A DNA stretch of 24,170 nt, taken from the NCBI RefSeq assembly GCF_004570345.1, contig NZ_SPQM01000072.1:1-24170 (forward strand), written 5' to 3'. Positions 1 through 7,478 of this stretch are shown here, piece by piece; positions within the stretch are counted from its first letter, which is position 1; each line of letters begins with the position of its first letter. Below the pieces are notes generated by a model. The model was not told the origin of the DNA. It was given only the letters and a program-made list of their open reading frames with translations, and did no database searches. Made by a program: the position numbers and the translations under genes. This stretch comes from Blastococcus sp. CT_GayMR20. GTDB lineage: Bacteria > Actinomycetota > Actinomycetes > Mycobacteriales > Geodermatophilaceae.

Positions 1-443
1 GGCAGCAGGCCGAGGGTCACCTCGGGAAAGCCGAGGGCGACCTTCGGGTCGTCGAGGACGACGCGGTGGTGGCAGGCCAGCGCGATCTCCAGGCCACCGC
101 CGAGCGCGGCGCCGTTGATCGCGGCGGCGACCGGCAGACCCAGGGTCTCCAGCCGGCGCAGCTGGCTCTTCACGAGCGTGACCTGCGCCAGCACAGCGTC
201 CTTCGTGTCCGGCGTGGCCTGGATCAGGCTGCGGAGGTTGCCACCGGCGAAGAAGGTCTTCTTCGCGCTGGTCAGGACGACCCCGCGGACCGAATCCTTC
301 TCGCGCTCCAGCCGGTCGACCGTCTGCCCCATCGAGGCCACGTACGCGTCGTTCATGGTGTTCGCCGACGACGAGGGGTCGTCGAGGGTGAGGACGACGA
401 TCCCGTCGGCGTCCTGCTCCCAGCGGATGGCGCTGTCGCTCAT
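1..443 (-). CDS. fadB: FadB-type multifunctional fatty-acid oxidation protein, N-terminal part (cut by window edge)
   Basis: Only the first 147 residues are present; the gene runs off the left edge. The visible part is a crotonase (enoyl-CoA hydratase) domain. FFAGGNL (residues 64-70) and [10 protein letters not shown] (110-119) form the usual oxyanion-hole loops, and Glu119 and Glu141 (in FPEVTLGL) match the two catalytic glutamates of the family. The opening residues ([18 protein letters not shown]...) resemble, from memory, the actinobacterial FadB proteins of about 700 residues that add a 3-hydroxyacyl-CoA dehydrogenase half. That half lies outside the window, so the fusion is inferred. 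It would hydrate enoyl-CoA and oxidise the 3-hydroxyacyl-CoA in cytoplasmic beta-oxidation. It starts with ATG 11 nt after the thiolase stop, so it is co-transcribed as the last visible gene of the minus-strand operon. A stand-alone enoyl-CoA hydratase is the alternative. Confidence 0.9.
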   Translation of the reverse strand, partial: MSDSAIRWEQDADGIVVLTLDDPSSSANTMNDAYVASMGQTVDRLEREKDSVRGVVLTSAKKTFFAGGNLRSLIQATPDTKDAVLAQVTLVKSQLRRLETLGLPVAAAINGAALGGGLEIALACHHRVVLDDPKVALGFPEVTLGLL

Positions 444-454
444 CAGAAGACTCC

Positions 455-1669
455 TCAGACTCGCTCGACGACGGTGGCGATGCCCATGCCGCCGCCGACG
501 CACAGGGTGGCCAGGCCGCGGCGCAGGTCGCGCCGCTCGAGCTCGTCGACGAGGGAGCCGAGGATCATGGCTCCGGTCGCGCCGAGCGGGTGGCCCATGG
601 CGATCGCGCCGCCGTTGACGTTGACCTGCTCGTGGTCGAAGCCGGTGTCGGCGATGAACCGGAGGACGACGGCGGCGAACGCCTCGTTCATCTCGACCAG
701 GTCGATGTCGCCGACGGTGAGCCCGGCCTTGGCCAGCGCCTTCTGCGTGGCCGGCGCAGGGCCGGTCAGCATGATCACCGGGTCGGCGCCCGACAGCGCG
801 GTGCTCACGATGCGGGCCCGCGGGGTCAGGCCGTTGCGGCGTCCCGCCTCCTCGGTGCCGATCACCATCAGCGCGGCGCCGTCGACGATGCCGCTGGAGT
901 TGCCGGCGGTGTGCACGTGCTCGATCCGCTCGACCCAGTGGTACTTCTGCAGGGCGACCGCGTCGAAGCCGCCCATGTCGCCGATGCCGGCGAACGCTGA
1001 GGGCAGGCCGGCCAGCGACTCGACCGTGGTGCCGGGGCGCACGAGCTCGTCGGTCTCGAGGACGACGGTGCCGTTGCGGTCGGTCACCGGCGCGACCGAC
1101 CGGTCGAAGTAGCCGTTGAACCAGGCCTTCGCGGCGCGGGCGTGCGACTCGGCCGCGTAGGCGTCGACGTCCTCGCGGGACCAGCCGCCGAGGGTGGCGA
1201 TGAGGTCGGCACCGATGCCCTGCGGCACGAAACCGGTCCGGGCGGCGGTCTCGGGGTCCATCGGCCAGGCGCCGCCGTCGGACCCCATCGGCACGCGGGA
1301 CATCGACTCGACGCCGCCGGCGAGGACGAGGTCCTCGAAGCCGGAGCGGACCTTCTGCGCGGCCAGGTTGACCGCCTCCAGCCCGCTGGCGCAGAAGCGG
1401 TTGATCTGCACGCCGGCGACGGTCTCCGGCAGGCCCGCCGCGAGCGCCGCAGTCCGGGCGATGACCGCGCCCTGCTCGCCGACCGGCGAGACGACGCCCA
1501 GGACGATGTCGTCGACCTGCGCGGGGTCCAGGCCGGGGTTGCGCCGGCGGACCACGTCGATGAGACCGGTGGTGAGGCTGATCGGCTTCACCGAGTGCAG
1601 CGCACCGGTCTTCTTGCCCTTGCCGCGCGGCGTGCGCACGGCATCGTAGATGAACGCCTCGGCGGTCAT
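455..1669 (-). CDS. fadA: Acetyl-CoA acyltransferase (thiolase)
   Basis: A full-length thiolase of 404 residues. The acyl-accepting nucleophile is Cys93 in [12 protein letters not shown]. The C-terminal catalytic pair is His360 (GHPLGATGA) and Cys390 (CVGGGMG). It carries out the last step of beta-oxidation, thiolytic cleavage of 3-ketoacyl-CoA by CoA; a biosynthetic acetoacetyl-CoA thiolase is possible from sequence alone. Location just before a FadB-type gene favours the FadA role, in which the two proteins form a complex. The ATG start is preceded by AAAGGA with a 5-nt gap. It lies 81 bp downstream of the acyl-CoA dehydrogenase stop, and that gap holds two palindromic repeats. Confidence 0.95.
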   Translation of the reverse strand: MTAEAFIYDAVRTPRGKGKKTGALHSVKPISLTTGLIDVVRRRNPGLDPAQVDDIVLGVVSPVGEQGAVIARTAALAAGLPETVAGVQINRFCASGLEAVNLAAQKVRSGFEDLVLAGGVESMSRVPMGSDGGAWPMDPETAARTGFVPQGIGADLIATLGGWSREDVDAYAAESHARAAKAWFNGYFDRSVAPVTDRNGTVVLETDELVRPGTTVESLAGLPSAFAGIGDMGGFDAVALQKYHWVERIEHVHTAGNSSGIVDGAALMVIGTEEAGRRNGLTPRARIVSTALSGADPVIMLTGPAPATQKALAKAGLTVGDIDLVEMNEAFAAVVLRFIADTGFDHEQVNVNGGAIAMGHPLGATGAMILGSLVDELERRDLRRGLATLCVGGGMGIATVVERV

Positions 1670-1684
1670 GCGGATCCTTTCGTC

Positions 1685-1744
1685 GGTGCCGAAATCGCGG
1701 TTTCGGCCCCTGTCGGGAGGTGCCGAAATGGCGGTTTCGGCACC
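1685..1744. repeat. Two tandem GCCGAAA/TTTCGGC palindromes inside the beta-oxidation operon
   Basis: Two copies of a palindrome sit 34 bp apart between the acyl-CoA dehydrogenase and thiolase genes. The copy at 1719-1744 has perfect 10-bp arms (GGTGCCGAAA and TTTCGGCACC) around the 6-nt loop TGGCGG. The copy at 1688-1707 has 7-bp arms and the loop TCGCGG. In RNA each could form a stable hairpin. There is no T-run, and an operon terminator here would cut off fadA. I read it as a processing, stability or attenuation element, or as members of a dispersed palindromic repeat family. Confidence 0.75.
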
Positions 1745-1750
1745 GGGGGG

Positions 1751-2893
<1,143 letters not shown>

Positions 2894-2937
2894 AGGGAAC
2901 CTCCGGGGACGTCGGACGGCGGGATCACGACCAGCAC

Positions 2938-2943
2938 AACATA
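2938..2943 (-). promoter_or_regulatory. Possible -10 box of the beta-oxidation operon
   Basis: Read on the minus strand, TATGTT fits the actinobacterial TANNNT -10 pattern. It overlaps one arm of the inverted repeat at 2939-2964, so a bound regulator would block it. No good -35 box is visible and the start site is inferred. Confidence 0.35.
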
Positions 2944-2964
2944 CAGACCACCCGTTCTGTATGT
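2939..2964. promoter_or_regulatory. Perfect 9+8+9 inverted repeat, probable repressor operator
   Basis: The arms ACATACAGA and TCTGTATGT are exact reverse complements around an 8-bp spacer. This is an AT-rich island in GC-rich DNA, 46 bp upstream of the acyl-CoA dehydrogenase start. Size and symmetry suit a TetR-family dimer or pair of dimers, a common type of control for fatty-acid genes in actinobacteria. No regulator gene is adjacent. The site also lies in front of the divergent small gene at 3083 and could affect both. Confidence 0.75.
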
Positions 2965-3082
2965 GAGGGGCTGGCGCGATTTCCCGGGCTGGCCGCGACA
3001 CGTGTGACCGGTGTGGCGCGTGCGCACGACACGGAACCGGCGGTGCTGGCGTGACGGCCGGAAGGCTCGGACTCTGAGGGAC

Positions 3083-3325
3083 ATGACCAGCGTCTACGCG
3101 TACGGAACCGCCCACGCGGTCGTGATGGTCGGCTCCTACGGCGCGGAGGGCCTCACGCCGCGGCAGATCGGCCCGGCGCACGCCACGATCGGCCGGGTGA
3201 ACGGACAGAGCCGCAAGGCACTCTGCGGTGCCTACGTGTCCATCGACGAGCAGCTGCCCTGGCCCCCCGAGGGCTACGAGGACCAGCAGCTCTGCGAGAA
3301 CTGCGCCACCCTCGCCGCACTCTGA
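3083..3325 (+). CDS. Small three-cysteine protein of unknown function
   Basis: This encodes 80 residues. I take the ATG at 3083 because GAGGGA precedes it closely and the residues before it are low-quality, arginine-rich sequence. The C-terminal half has Cys48 in KALCGAYV and a CENC pair (Cys71, Cys74), with His11 and His33 further upstream. A Cys plus CxxC layout recalls the half zinc ribbons found in several small actinobacterial families, but I cannot name a family. No signal peptide or membrane segment is present. It diverges from the acyl-CoA dehydrogenase across the operator region and ends 6 bp from the convergent MoaD-like gene. Confidence 0.65.
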   Translation: MTSVYAYGTAHAVVMVGSYGAEGLTPRQIGPAHATIGRVNGQSRKALCGAYVSIDEQLPWPPEGYEDQQLCENCATLAAL

Positions 3326-3331
3326 CGGCGG

Positions 3332-3613
3332 TCAGCCTCCGGCGACCGACGGCAGCACCTGCACCTCGGCGCCGTCCCTGACCGCCGTCGCCAGGCCGCC
3401 CTCGAACCGGACGTCGTCCCCGTCGACGTAGACGTTCACGAACCGCCGCACCTGCCCCGTCTCGTCCCGGATCCGGCGGGCCAGCAGCGGGTGCTGCGCC
3501 GCGAGCGCGTCCAGGACGTCGGCCAGGGTCTCCCCCGCCGGCTCGAGATCCAGGTGCTTCGCGCCGCCGGCCAACGACGCCAGGGCGCCGGGCAGCAGGA
3601 CCTGCACGCTCAC
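3332..3613 (-). CDS. MoaD/ThiS-family ubiquitin-like protein
   Basis: This 93-residue protein ends in SVAGG, the C-terminal diglycine that MoaD, ThiS and related beta-grasp proteins use for adenylation and thiocarboxylate formation. Internal signs of the family are the N-terminal strand SVQVLLPGAL, the LADVLDALAAQHPLL helix, the FVNVYVDGDDVRF strand pair and DGAEVQVLPSVAGG. It is co-translated with the BNR-repeat gene through a 4-nt GTGA overlap and starts with GTG. No moaE, moeB, thiF, thiG or sulfurtransferase gene is in the window. A role as sulfur carrier for molybdopterin, for another metabolite, or as a protein modifier therefore cannot be chosen. Confidence 0.85.
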   Translation of the reverse strand: MSVQVLLPGALASLAGGAKHLDLEPAGETLADVLDALAAQHPLLARRIRDETGQVRRFVNVYVDGDDVRFEGGLATAVRDGAEVQVLPSVAGG

Positions 3614-4692
3614 GGGACCTGCACTGCCCGGACCGCGAGGACGTCGGGCAGGTGGTCGGCGACCAGCGCGAACGTGTCACCCTCGTCGGCGCTGGCGTAG
3701 ACGCAGCCGTCGCGGGTGCCGACGTAGAGGCCGGTCCGCTCGTGGTCGTCGGAGCAGAACGCGTCGCGCATGACGGCCGACCAGTTGTCGTCGGGCAGAC
3801 CCCGACCGACCTCCGCCCACGTCTCGCCCGCGTCGCGGGTCCGGTGCACGCGCAGCCGCCCGTCCGGGGGGACCCGCTGCATGTCGGCGACCAGCGGAAC
3901 CACCCAGGCGGTGCCGGGGGCGTGGGGCGAGGCGACGATCGGGAAGCCGAAGTCCACCGGGAGCCCGTCGGCGATCGATGTCCAGCTCACCCCGACGTCG
4001 TCGGTGCGGAACACCCCGAAGTGGTTCTGGGCGTACATCCGGTCCGGGCTGCGCGCGTCGATCGCGACCTTGTGCACGCACTGCCCGTACTCCGGCAGCC
4101 GTTCGGGCCCGAAGACGACGGTGATGCCCTTGTTGCGGGGCTCCCACTTCTCCCCGCCGTCCTCGCTGACGTAGACGCCGCCGGTGCTCATCGCGATGGT
4201 CACGCGGTCGGACGCGGGGTCGGGCAGGACGGTGTGCACCGCCCCGCCCCCGCCGCCGGGCTCCCAGGTCGGGCGGTGCGGATGGTCGTGGAGGCCGCGG
4301 ACCAGCTCGAACGAACGGCCGCCGTCGGTGCTGCGCCACAGCGAGTGCGGCTCGCAGCCGGCCCAGACCACGTCGGGCCGGCCGGCGGAGTCCGGCCGGA
4401 GCTGCCAGACGCGGGCCAGGGCGGCGCCGGTGTCCTCCGGGAAGCGGATGGCGCCCTGCTCGTTCTCGTTCCAGGTCGCCCCGAGGTCGTCGGACCACAT
4501 GACCGTCGGGCCCCAGTGCCCGTACTGGATACCGGCCAGCACCCGCGGCGGCGACCGGCGGACGTCGACGGAGACGGCGGCGACCTCCTGGGCCAGCAGG
4601 TGCGGCCCGTCGACGGTCCACGTGCGGCGGTCGTCGTCACTGCGGGCGAGCCACACACCCTTGCGCGTACCGATGGCCAGCAGGTCTGTCAT
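3610..4692 (-). CDS. BNR-repeat (sialidase/YCF48-like) beta-propeller protein
   Basis: This 360-residue protein has six BNR/Asp-box motifs: SDDLGATW (67-74), STDGGRSF (121-128), SEDGGEKW (176-183), TDDVGVSW (230-237), TRDAGETW (285-292) and SADEGDTF (334-341). That spacing predicts a six-bladed propeller. It has no signal peptide and is probably cytoplasmic. Databases often label such proteins exo-alpha-sialidase or glycosyl hydrolase, but I see no sialidase FRIP motif or arginine triad, so enzyme activity is not supported. The ATG follows GGAGG at good spacing. Its stop overlaps the start of the MoaD-like gene by 4 nt, suggesting the two work together. A possible -10 (TACGGT) lies 38 bp upstream. 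Confidence 0.85.
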   Translation of the reverse strand: MTDLLAIGTRKGVWLARSDDDRRTWTVDGPHLLAQEVAAVSVDVRRSPPRVLAGIQYGHWGPTVMWSDDLGATWNENEQGAIRFPEDTGAALARVWQLRPDSAGRPDVVWAGCEPHSLWRSTDGGRSFELVRGLHDHPHRPTWEPGGGGGAVHTVLPDPASDRVTIAMSTGGVYVSEDGGEKWEPRNKGITVVFGPERLPEYGQCVHKVAIDARSPDRMYAQNHFGVFRTDDVGVSWTSIADGLPVDFGFPIVASPHAPGTAWVVPLVADMQRVPPDGRLRVHRTRDAGETWAEVGRGLPDDNWSAVMRDAFCSDDHERTGLYVGTRDGCVYASADEGDTFALVADHLPDVLAVRAVQVP

Positions 4693-4729
4693 GGCGCCCC
4701 TCCGGGATCGTCGGATCGACGTGAGGGCG

Positions 4730-4735
4730 ACCGTA
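4730..4735 (-). promoter_or_regulatory. Possible -10 box for the BNR/MoaD-like operon
   Basis: TACGGT on the minus strand fits TANNNT. It sits within a 13-bp stretch (GCGACCGTAGGAC at 4727-4739) that recurs exactly at 20710-20722 upstream of the LuxR-type gene. No convincing -35 box is visible. Confidence 0.4.
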
Positions 4736-4820
4736 GGACCAGCGACCGACAGGATCGATCCCTTCCGGCGCGGAGCGCGGAAGCCCTCACGGAGAGGTGG
4801 ACCGTCCGGCGGTCGGAAAC

Positions 4821-5273
4821 TCAGCGGCGGGTCGCGCCGCCCCCTCCGGGCTGGTCGGGGTTGACGGTGTGCCCGGGCCCGTCAGGGATCCGGCCGTCGA
4901 GGGTGGCGCCGTCGTGGGCCCGGTGGTCCCTGCCCATGTCCGGCGCGAGCTTCTCGGCCCTGGCGCGCAGCTGCTCGGCCTCCTTCGCCTGCTCGCCGGC
5001 GCGGGCGGCGCGTTCCCGCGCCTCCTGCTCGGCGAGGGCCGTCCGCTCCTCGGCCTCGGCCCGCTCCCGGCGAGCCCGGGCCGCCTGCTCCTCGGCCAGC
5101 GCCTGGTCCTTGTCCGCGCGCGCCGACAGGACCTGCGCCTCCTGCAGGTGCTCCCGCGCCTGCTCCCGCTTCTTCAGGTTGGCCACCCGCGAGCGCTTGG
5201 ACAGCGCCAGCGCCAGCAACGCCAGCAGGACGACCACGACGACGACGATCAGGACGATGACCCAGGTGTCCAC
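4821..5273 (-). CDS. Membrane-anchored coiled-coil protein of unknown function
   Basis: This 150-residue protein has one strongly hydrophobic N-terminal helix (about residues 4-24, rich in Val and Leu), a basic KRSRVANLKKR stop-transfer stretch, and a long Ala/Glu/Arg/Gln-rich segment (about 35-110) with the heptad-like character of a coiled coil. The tail is Pro/Gly-rich and disordered, ending GGGGATRR. The start is a GTG preceded by GAGAGGAA. It is probably a bitopic membrane protein with the coiled coil in the cytoplasm. It lies 72 bp downstream of the L,D-transpeptidase on the same strand, so a link to the envelope is possible but only inferred. Confidence 0.7.
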   Translation of the reverse strand: MDTWVIVLIVVVVVVLLALLALALSKRSRVANLKKREQAREHLQEAQVLSARADKDQALAEEQAARARRERAEAEERTALAEQEARERAARAGEQAKEAEQLRARAEKLAPDMGRDHRAHDGATLDGRIPDGPGHTVNPDQPGGGGATRR

Positions 5274-5345
5274 GGCAGTTCCTCTCCTCGGACTCCCTGC
5301 TGAGGTGCCCGGAGGGGGTTGATCAGAAACTCCGTACGCCGCCGC

Positions 5346-6527
5346 TCACTTGAGGGCGCTGCCGGCCTGCCACTCCTCCCAGGGGATGGTCCAGTCGTAG
5401 ATGTCGGACCGCAGGTCGCCCGCGCTGGAGCCGCGGATCTCCACGATGTCGCCGGGCTGCGAGAAGTTGAAGAACCAGGCCGCGCGCTCGGTGGACATGT
5501 TGATGCAGCCGTGCGAGACGTTGGTGTTGCCCTGCTGGGCCACCGACCACGGGGCGGCGTGCACGAACTCGCCGCTGTCGGAGATGCGGACGGCGTACTC
5601 GACGGGCGTGCGGTAGCCCTCGGGGCTGTCGACGGGGACGCCGTAGGTGCTGGAGTCCATGATCCGGTTGCGGTTCATCTCGGTGACCACGTGCGGCCCG
5701 TTGTAGCTCGGGTTGTCCGGGCTGCCGGCGCTGATGGGGTAGGTCTGGACCAGCTGGTCGCCGTCGTAGACCTCCATCATGTGGGTGCTGGCGTCGGCGA
5801 TGGAGACGTGCTTGGCCCCGATCGAGAAGGACACGGTGCGGTTCTTCTCGCCCCAGATGCCGTTCCCGAAGTCGATGCCGTACAGGTTGGCGTCCAGCGT
5901 CACGTCGGTGTTGGCCGGCCAGTAGGTGGACGGGCGGAAGTGGACCTCGGTCTCGCTGAACCAGTTCCAGACGCCGTCGGTGGGCGTGGAGCTGGTGACC
6001 ACCAGGTGGCTCTCCACCGCCGCCTTGTCGACGATCGGGTCGTCGAAGTAGACGCGGATCGGCATGCCGACCCCGACGGTCTGCCCGTCGAGCGGGCCGA
6101 TGGACGGCGTCGACACCGACGCCGGGGTGACGGTCGTGAACGTCGAGGTCGCCGTCGTCTGCTCGTCGTCGGCGTTCTCGGCGGTGGCCGTCAGCGTGTA
6201 GCTGGTGCCGTAGGCGAGCGGCGTCTCCGGCGTCCAGACCGCGGCAGCGGCCTCGTCGGCGGGCGGCGCGAGGGTGCCGGAGACCGCGGTGCCCGCCCCG
6301 TCGACGAGGGTCACCTCGGCGAGCTCGCCGTCGGTGACCGAGATCTCCAGCGGCACCACCGGTGAGACGTCGGCGGAGCCGTCGGCCAGCGCGAGGGACA
6401 CCTGGGCCGGCTCGGCGGCGGCTGGGGAGCTCGGCTCGCCGGAGCCCGATCCTCCGGCGTCGTCCCCACTGCATCCGGCGAGGAACACGAGTGCTCCCGC
6501 GGCGATCATGGCGGCTGTCCGTCGCAC
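5346..6527 (-). CDS. Lipoprotein L,D-transpeptidase with Ig-like domains (YkuD family)
   Basis: This enzyme of about 393 residues would form 3-3 cross-links in peptidoglycan outside the membrane. From the GTG at 6527, a signal peptide (RRTAAMIAAGALVFLAGC) ends in a lipobox with Cys19 as the lipidated residue. A Ser/Gly/Pro-rich linker and two Ig-like beta domains follow, as in mycobacterial LdtMt2-type enzymes. The YkuD domain carries FVHAAPW and the catalytic motif SHGCINMS with Cys341, then a Trp-rich C-terminal tail (DWTIPWEEW). I prefer GTG 6527 to the ATG at 6548 because GAGAGGAG lies 9 nt before it, whereas the ATG has no ribosome-binding site. Length and layout are normal for an actinobacterial Ldt. 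Confidence 0.92.
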   Translation of the reverse strand: MRRTAAMIAAGALVFLAGCSGDDAGGSGSGEPSSPAAAEPAQVSLALADGSADVSPVVPLEISVTDGELAEVTLVDGAGTAVSGTLAPPADEAAAAVWTPETPLAYGTSYTLTATAENADDEQTTATSTFTTVTPASVSTPSIGPLDGQTVGVGMPIRVYFDDPIVDKAAVESHLVVTSSTPTDGVWNWFSETEVHFRPSTYWPANTDVTLDANLYGIDFGNGIWGEKNRTVSFSIGAKHVSIADASTHMMEVYDGDQLVQTYPISAGSPDNPSYNGPHVVTEMNRNRIMDSSTYGVPVDSPEGYRTPVEYAVRISDSGEFVHAAPWSVAQQGNTNVSHGCINMSTERAAWFFNFSQPGDIVEIRGSSAGDLRSDIYDWTIPWEEWQAGSALK

Positions 6528-6672
6528 CTGCCCCGACTCCTCTCGCATGGCACCCGGCCCGGACCGGCCCCGGGGGAACGCGTGCCTGTGACCCAGTGTC
6601 CACGTCCGGACGACGAAAGCGGCCGAGTCGAGCGTCACCCCGGGCGGCGGGTGCCGGCCGCGGTGGCGCTGG

Positions 6673-6678
6673 TATCGT
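6673..6678 (+). promoter_or_regulatory. Possible -10 box of the tRNA-Lys gene
   Basis: TATCGT fits TANNNT and lies 32 bp before the mature tRNA 5' end. No recognisable -35 box precedes it. Confidence 0.35.
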
Positions 6679-6710
6679 TCTCCCTCGTTGCCCAGCAGTC
6701 CGGGCGACAC

Positions 6711-6786
<76 letters not shown>

Positions 6787-6795
6787 CCTTCGAAG

Positions 6796-6822
6796 CGGCC
6801 CGGTCCACCTGGACCCGGGCCG
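6796..6822. terminator. Hairpin terminator after tRNA-Lys
   Basis: CGGCCCGGTCC (6796-6806) pairs with GGACCCGGGCCG (6811-6822), an 11-bp stem with one bulged C and a 4-nt loop. TTCGTCGT follows with no real T-run. It lies between the tRNA and the convergent gene at 6840 and could serve both strands. Confidence 0.7.
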
Positions 6823-6839
6823 TTCGTCGTCGTGGAGGG

Positions 6840-7151
6840 CTACTCCGAGCGCTGCTCGCCGTCGTGGTTCCGGAGCAGCCGCAGGTGCGGTCGGGTGGTG
6901 GTGCTCTCGCGCTGGTCCGGCACCGGGGGCAGGCCGGCGGCCCGGCGCACCCGGTTCTCCGGCACGTCCAGCGCCCGGGCGAGGAACTCGGCCAGCCCCT
7001 CGCTGATGAAGCTGGTGCCGCCGGTGCGGGCCATGCGCTTGAGGGTCTCGGGAGGAACGACCCACCGGGAGAACCGCGAGGCGTCATCGGCCGTCCGGGC
7101 CAGTTCCCAGAGCCGGCGCCGCACGAGGTCCTGCAGGTCCTTGTCGGCCAT
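6840..7151 (-). CDS. Small probable helix-turn-helix protein
   Basis: This 103-residue protein is of uncertain family. Residues 30-80 (VVPPETLKRMARTG, then SEGLAEFLARALDVPENRVRRAAGLPP) resemble the helical core of XRE-type DNA-binding domains, but no clear family signature is seen. The C-terminal tail is polar and charged. The ATG at 7151 lies exactly 6 nt after a TAGCCT -10-like box, which predicts a leaderless mRNA, and no Shine-Dalgarno is present. A 9-bp tandem repeat lies just upstream of that promoter. It may be a small transcription regulator, possibly controlling itself; this is inferred. Confidence 0.65.
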   Translation of the reverse strand: MADKDLQDLVRRRLWELARTADDASRFSRWVVPPETLKRMARTGGTSFISEGLAEFLARALDVPENRVRRAAGLPPVPDQRESTTTRPHLRLLRNHDGEQRSE

Positions 7152-7157
7152 CCGTCC

Positions 7158-7163
7158 AGGCTA
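7158..7163 (-). promoter_or_regulatory. Probable leaderless -10 box for the gene at 7151
   Basis: TAGCCT on the minus strand fits TANNNT and ends 6 nt before the ATG, the spacing that puts the transcription start on the start codon. Confidence 0.5.
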
Positions 7164-7182
7164 GGCCCGGACGCCGGGCACG

Positions 7183-7207
7183 GCATCCGGTGCATCCGGT
7201 GCATCCG
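7183..7207. repeat. Tandem 9-bp repeat GCATCCGGT (2.8 copies)
   Basis: GCATCCGGT occurs at 7183-7191 and 7192-7200, followed by GCATCCG at 7201-7207. It begins about where the -35 region of the HTH-like gene would be. It could be a binding array for a regulator or simple slippage. Confidence 0.7.
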
Positions 7208-7235
7208 AGACGGCGACTGCGCCCGAATACCGGCC

Positions 7236-7475
7236 GTGACGTGGTGCGCCCCGGAGAAGCAGCACTGGGTTCTCCAACCCCTGATCGACGCCGGGCTGGC
7301 GACGGAGCAGATCCGCGCCTTCCTCTACCAGCTCGCGTTCGACGAGATCATCGGTGAGGGGCGGGCCACGGTGGCCGCGGTCCACGCCGTCGTCGCGGAC
7401 CAGCCGGCCCGGGTCCAGGCCGCCTGGACGGAGACGGTCTGCCGGCTGCTGGCTCTCCCCGGGCCGGACGCCTGA
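7236..7475 (+). CDS. Short hypothetical protein
   Basis: This encodes 79 residues from a GTG at 7236. No good Shine-Dalgarno precedes it, so both the start and the gene are uncertain. The sequence looks protein-like: predicted amphipathic helices (WVLQPLIDAGL, IRAFLYQLAFDEIIGEG, ATVAAVHAVVADQPARVQAAW, VCRLLALPGP). It fills a stretch with no other candidate and ends 3 bp from the convergent potassium-channel gene. I do not recognise a family. Confidence 0.5.
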   Translation: MTWCAPEKQHWVLQPLIDAGLATEQIRAFLYQLAFDEIIGEGRATVAAVHAVVADQPARVQAAWTETVCRLLALPGPDA

Positions 7476-7478
7476 GGC

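Noticed and set aside
2894..3181. N-terminal extension of the acyl-CoA dehydrogenase by 96 residues
   Set aside because: The extension runs through the operator and promoter region, has no family similarity, and a perfect ribosome-binding site lies before the GTG at 2893.
3610..4692. BNR-repeat protein as a true sialidase
   Set aside because: Asp-boxes are structural. The FRIP motif, the arginine triad and a secretion signal are absent.
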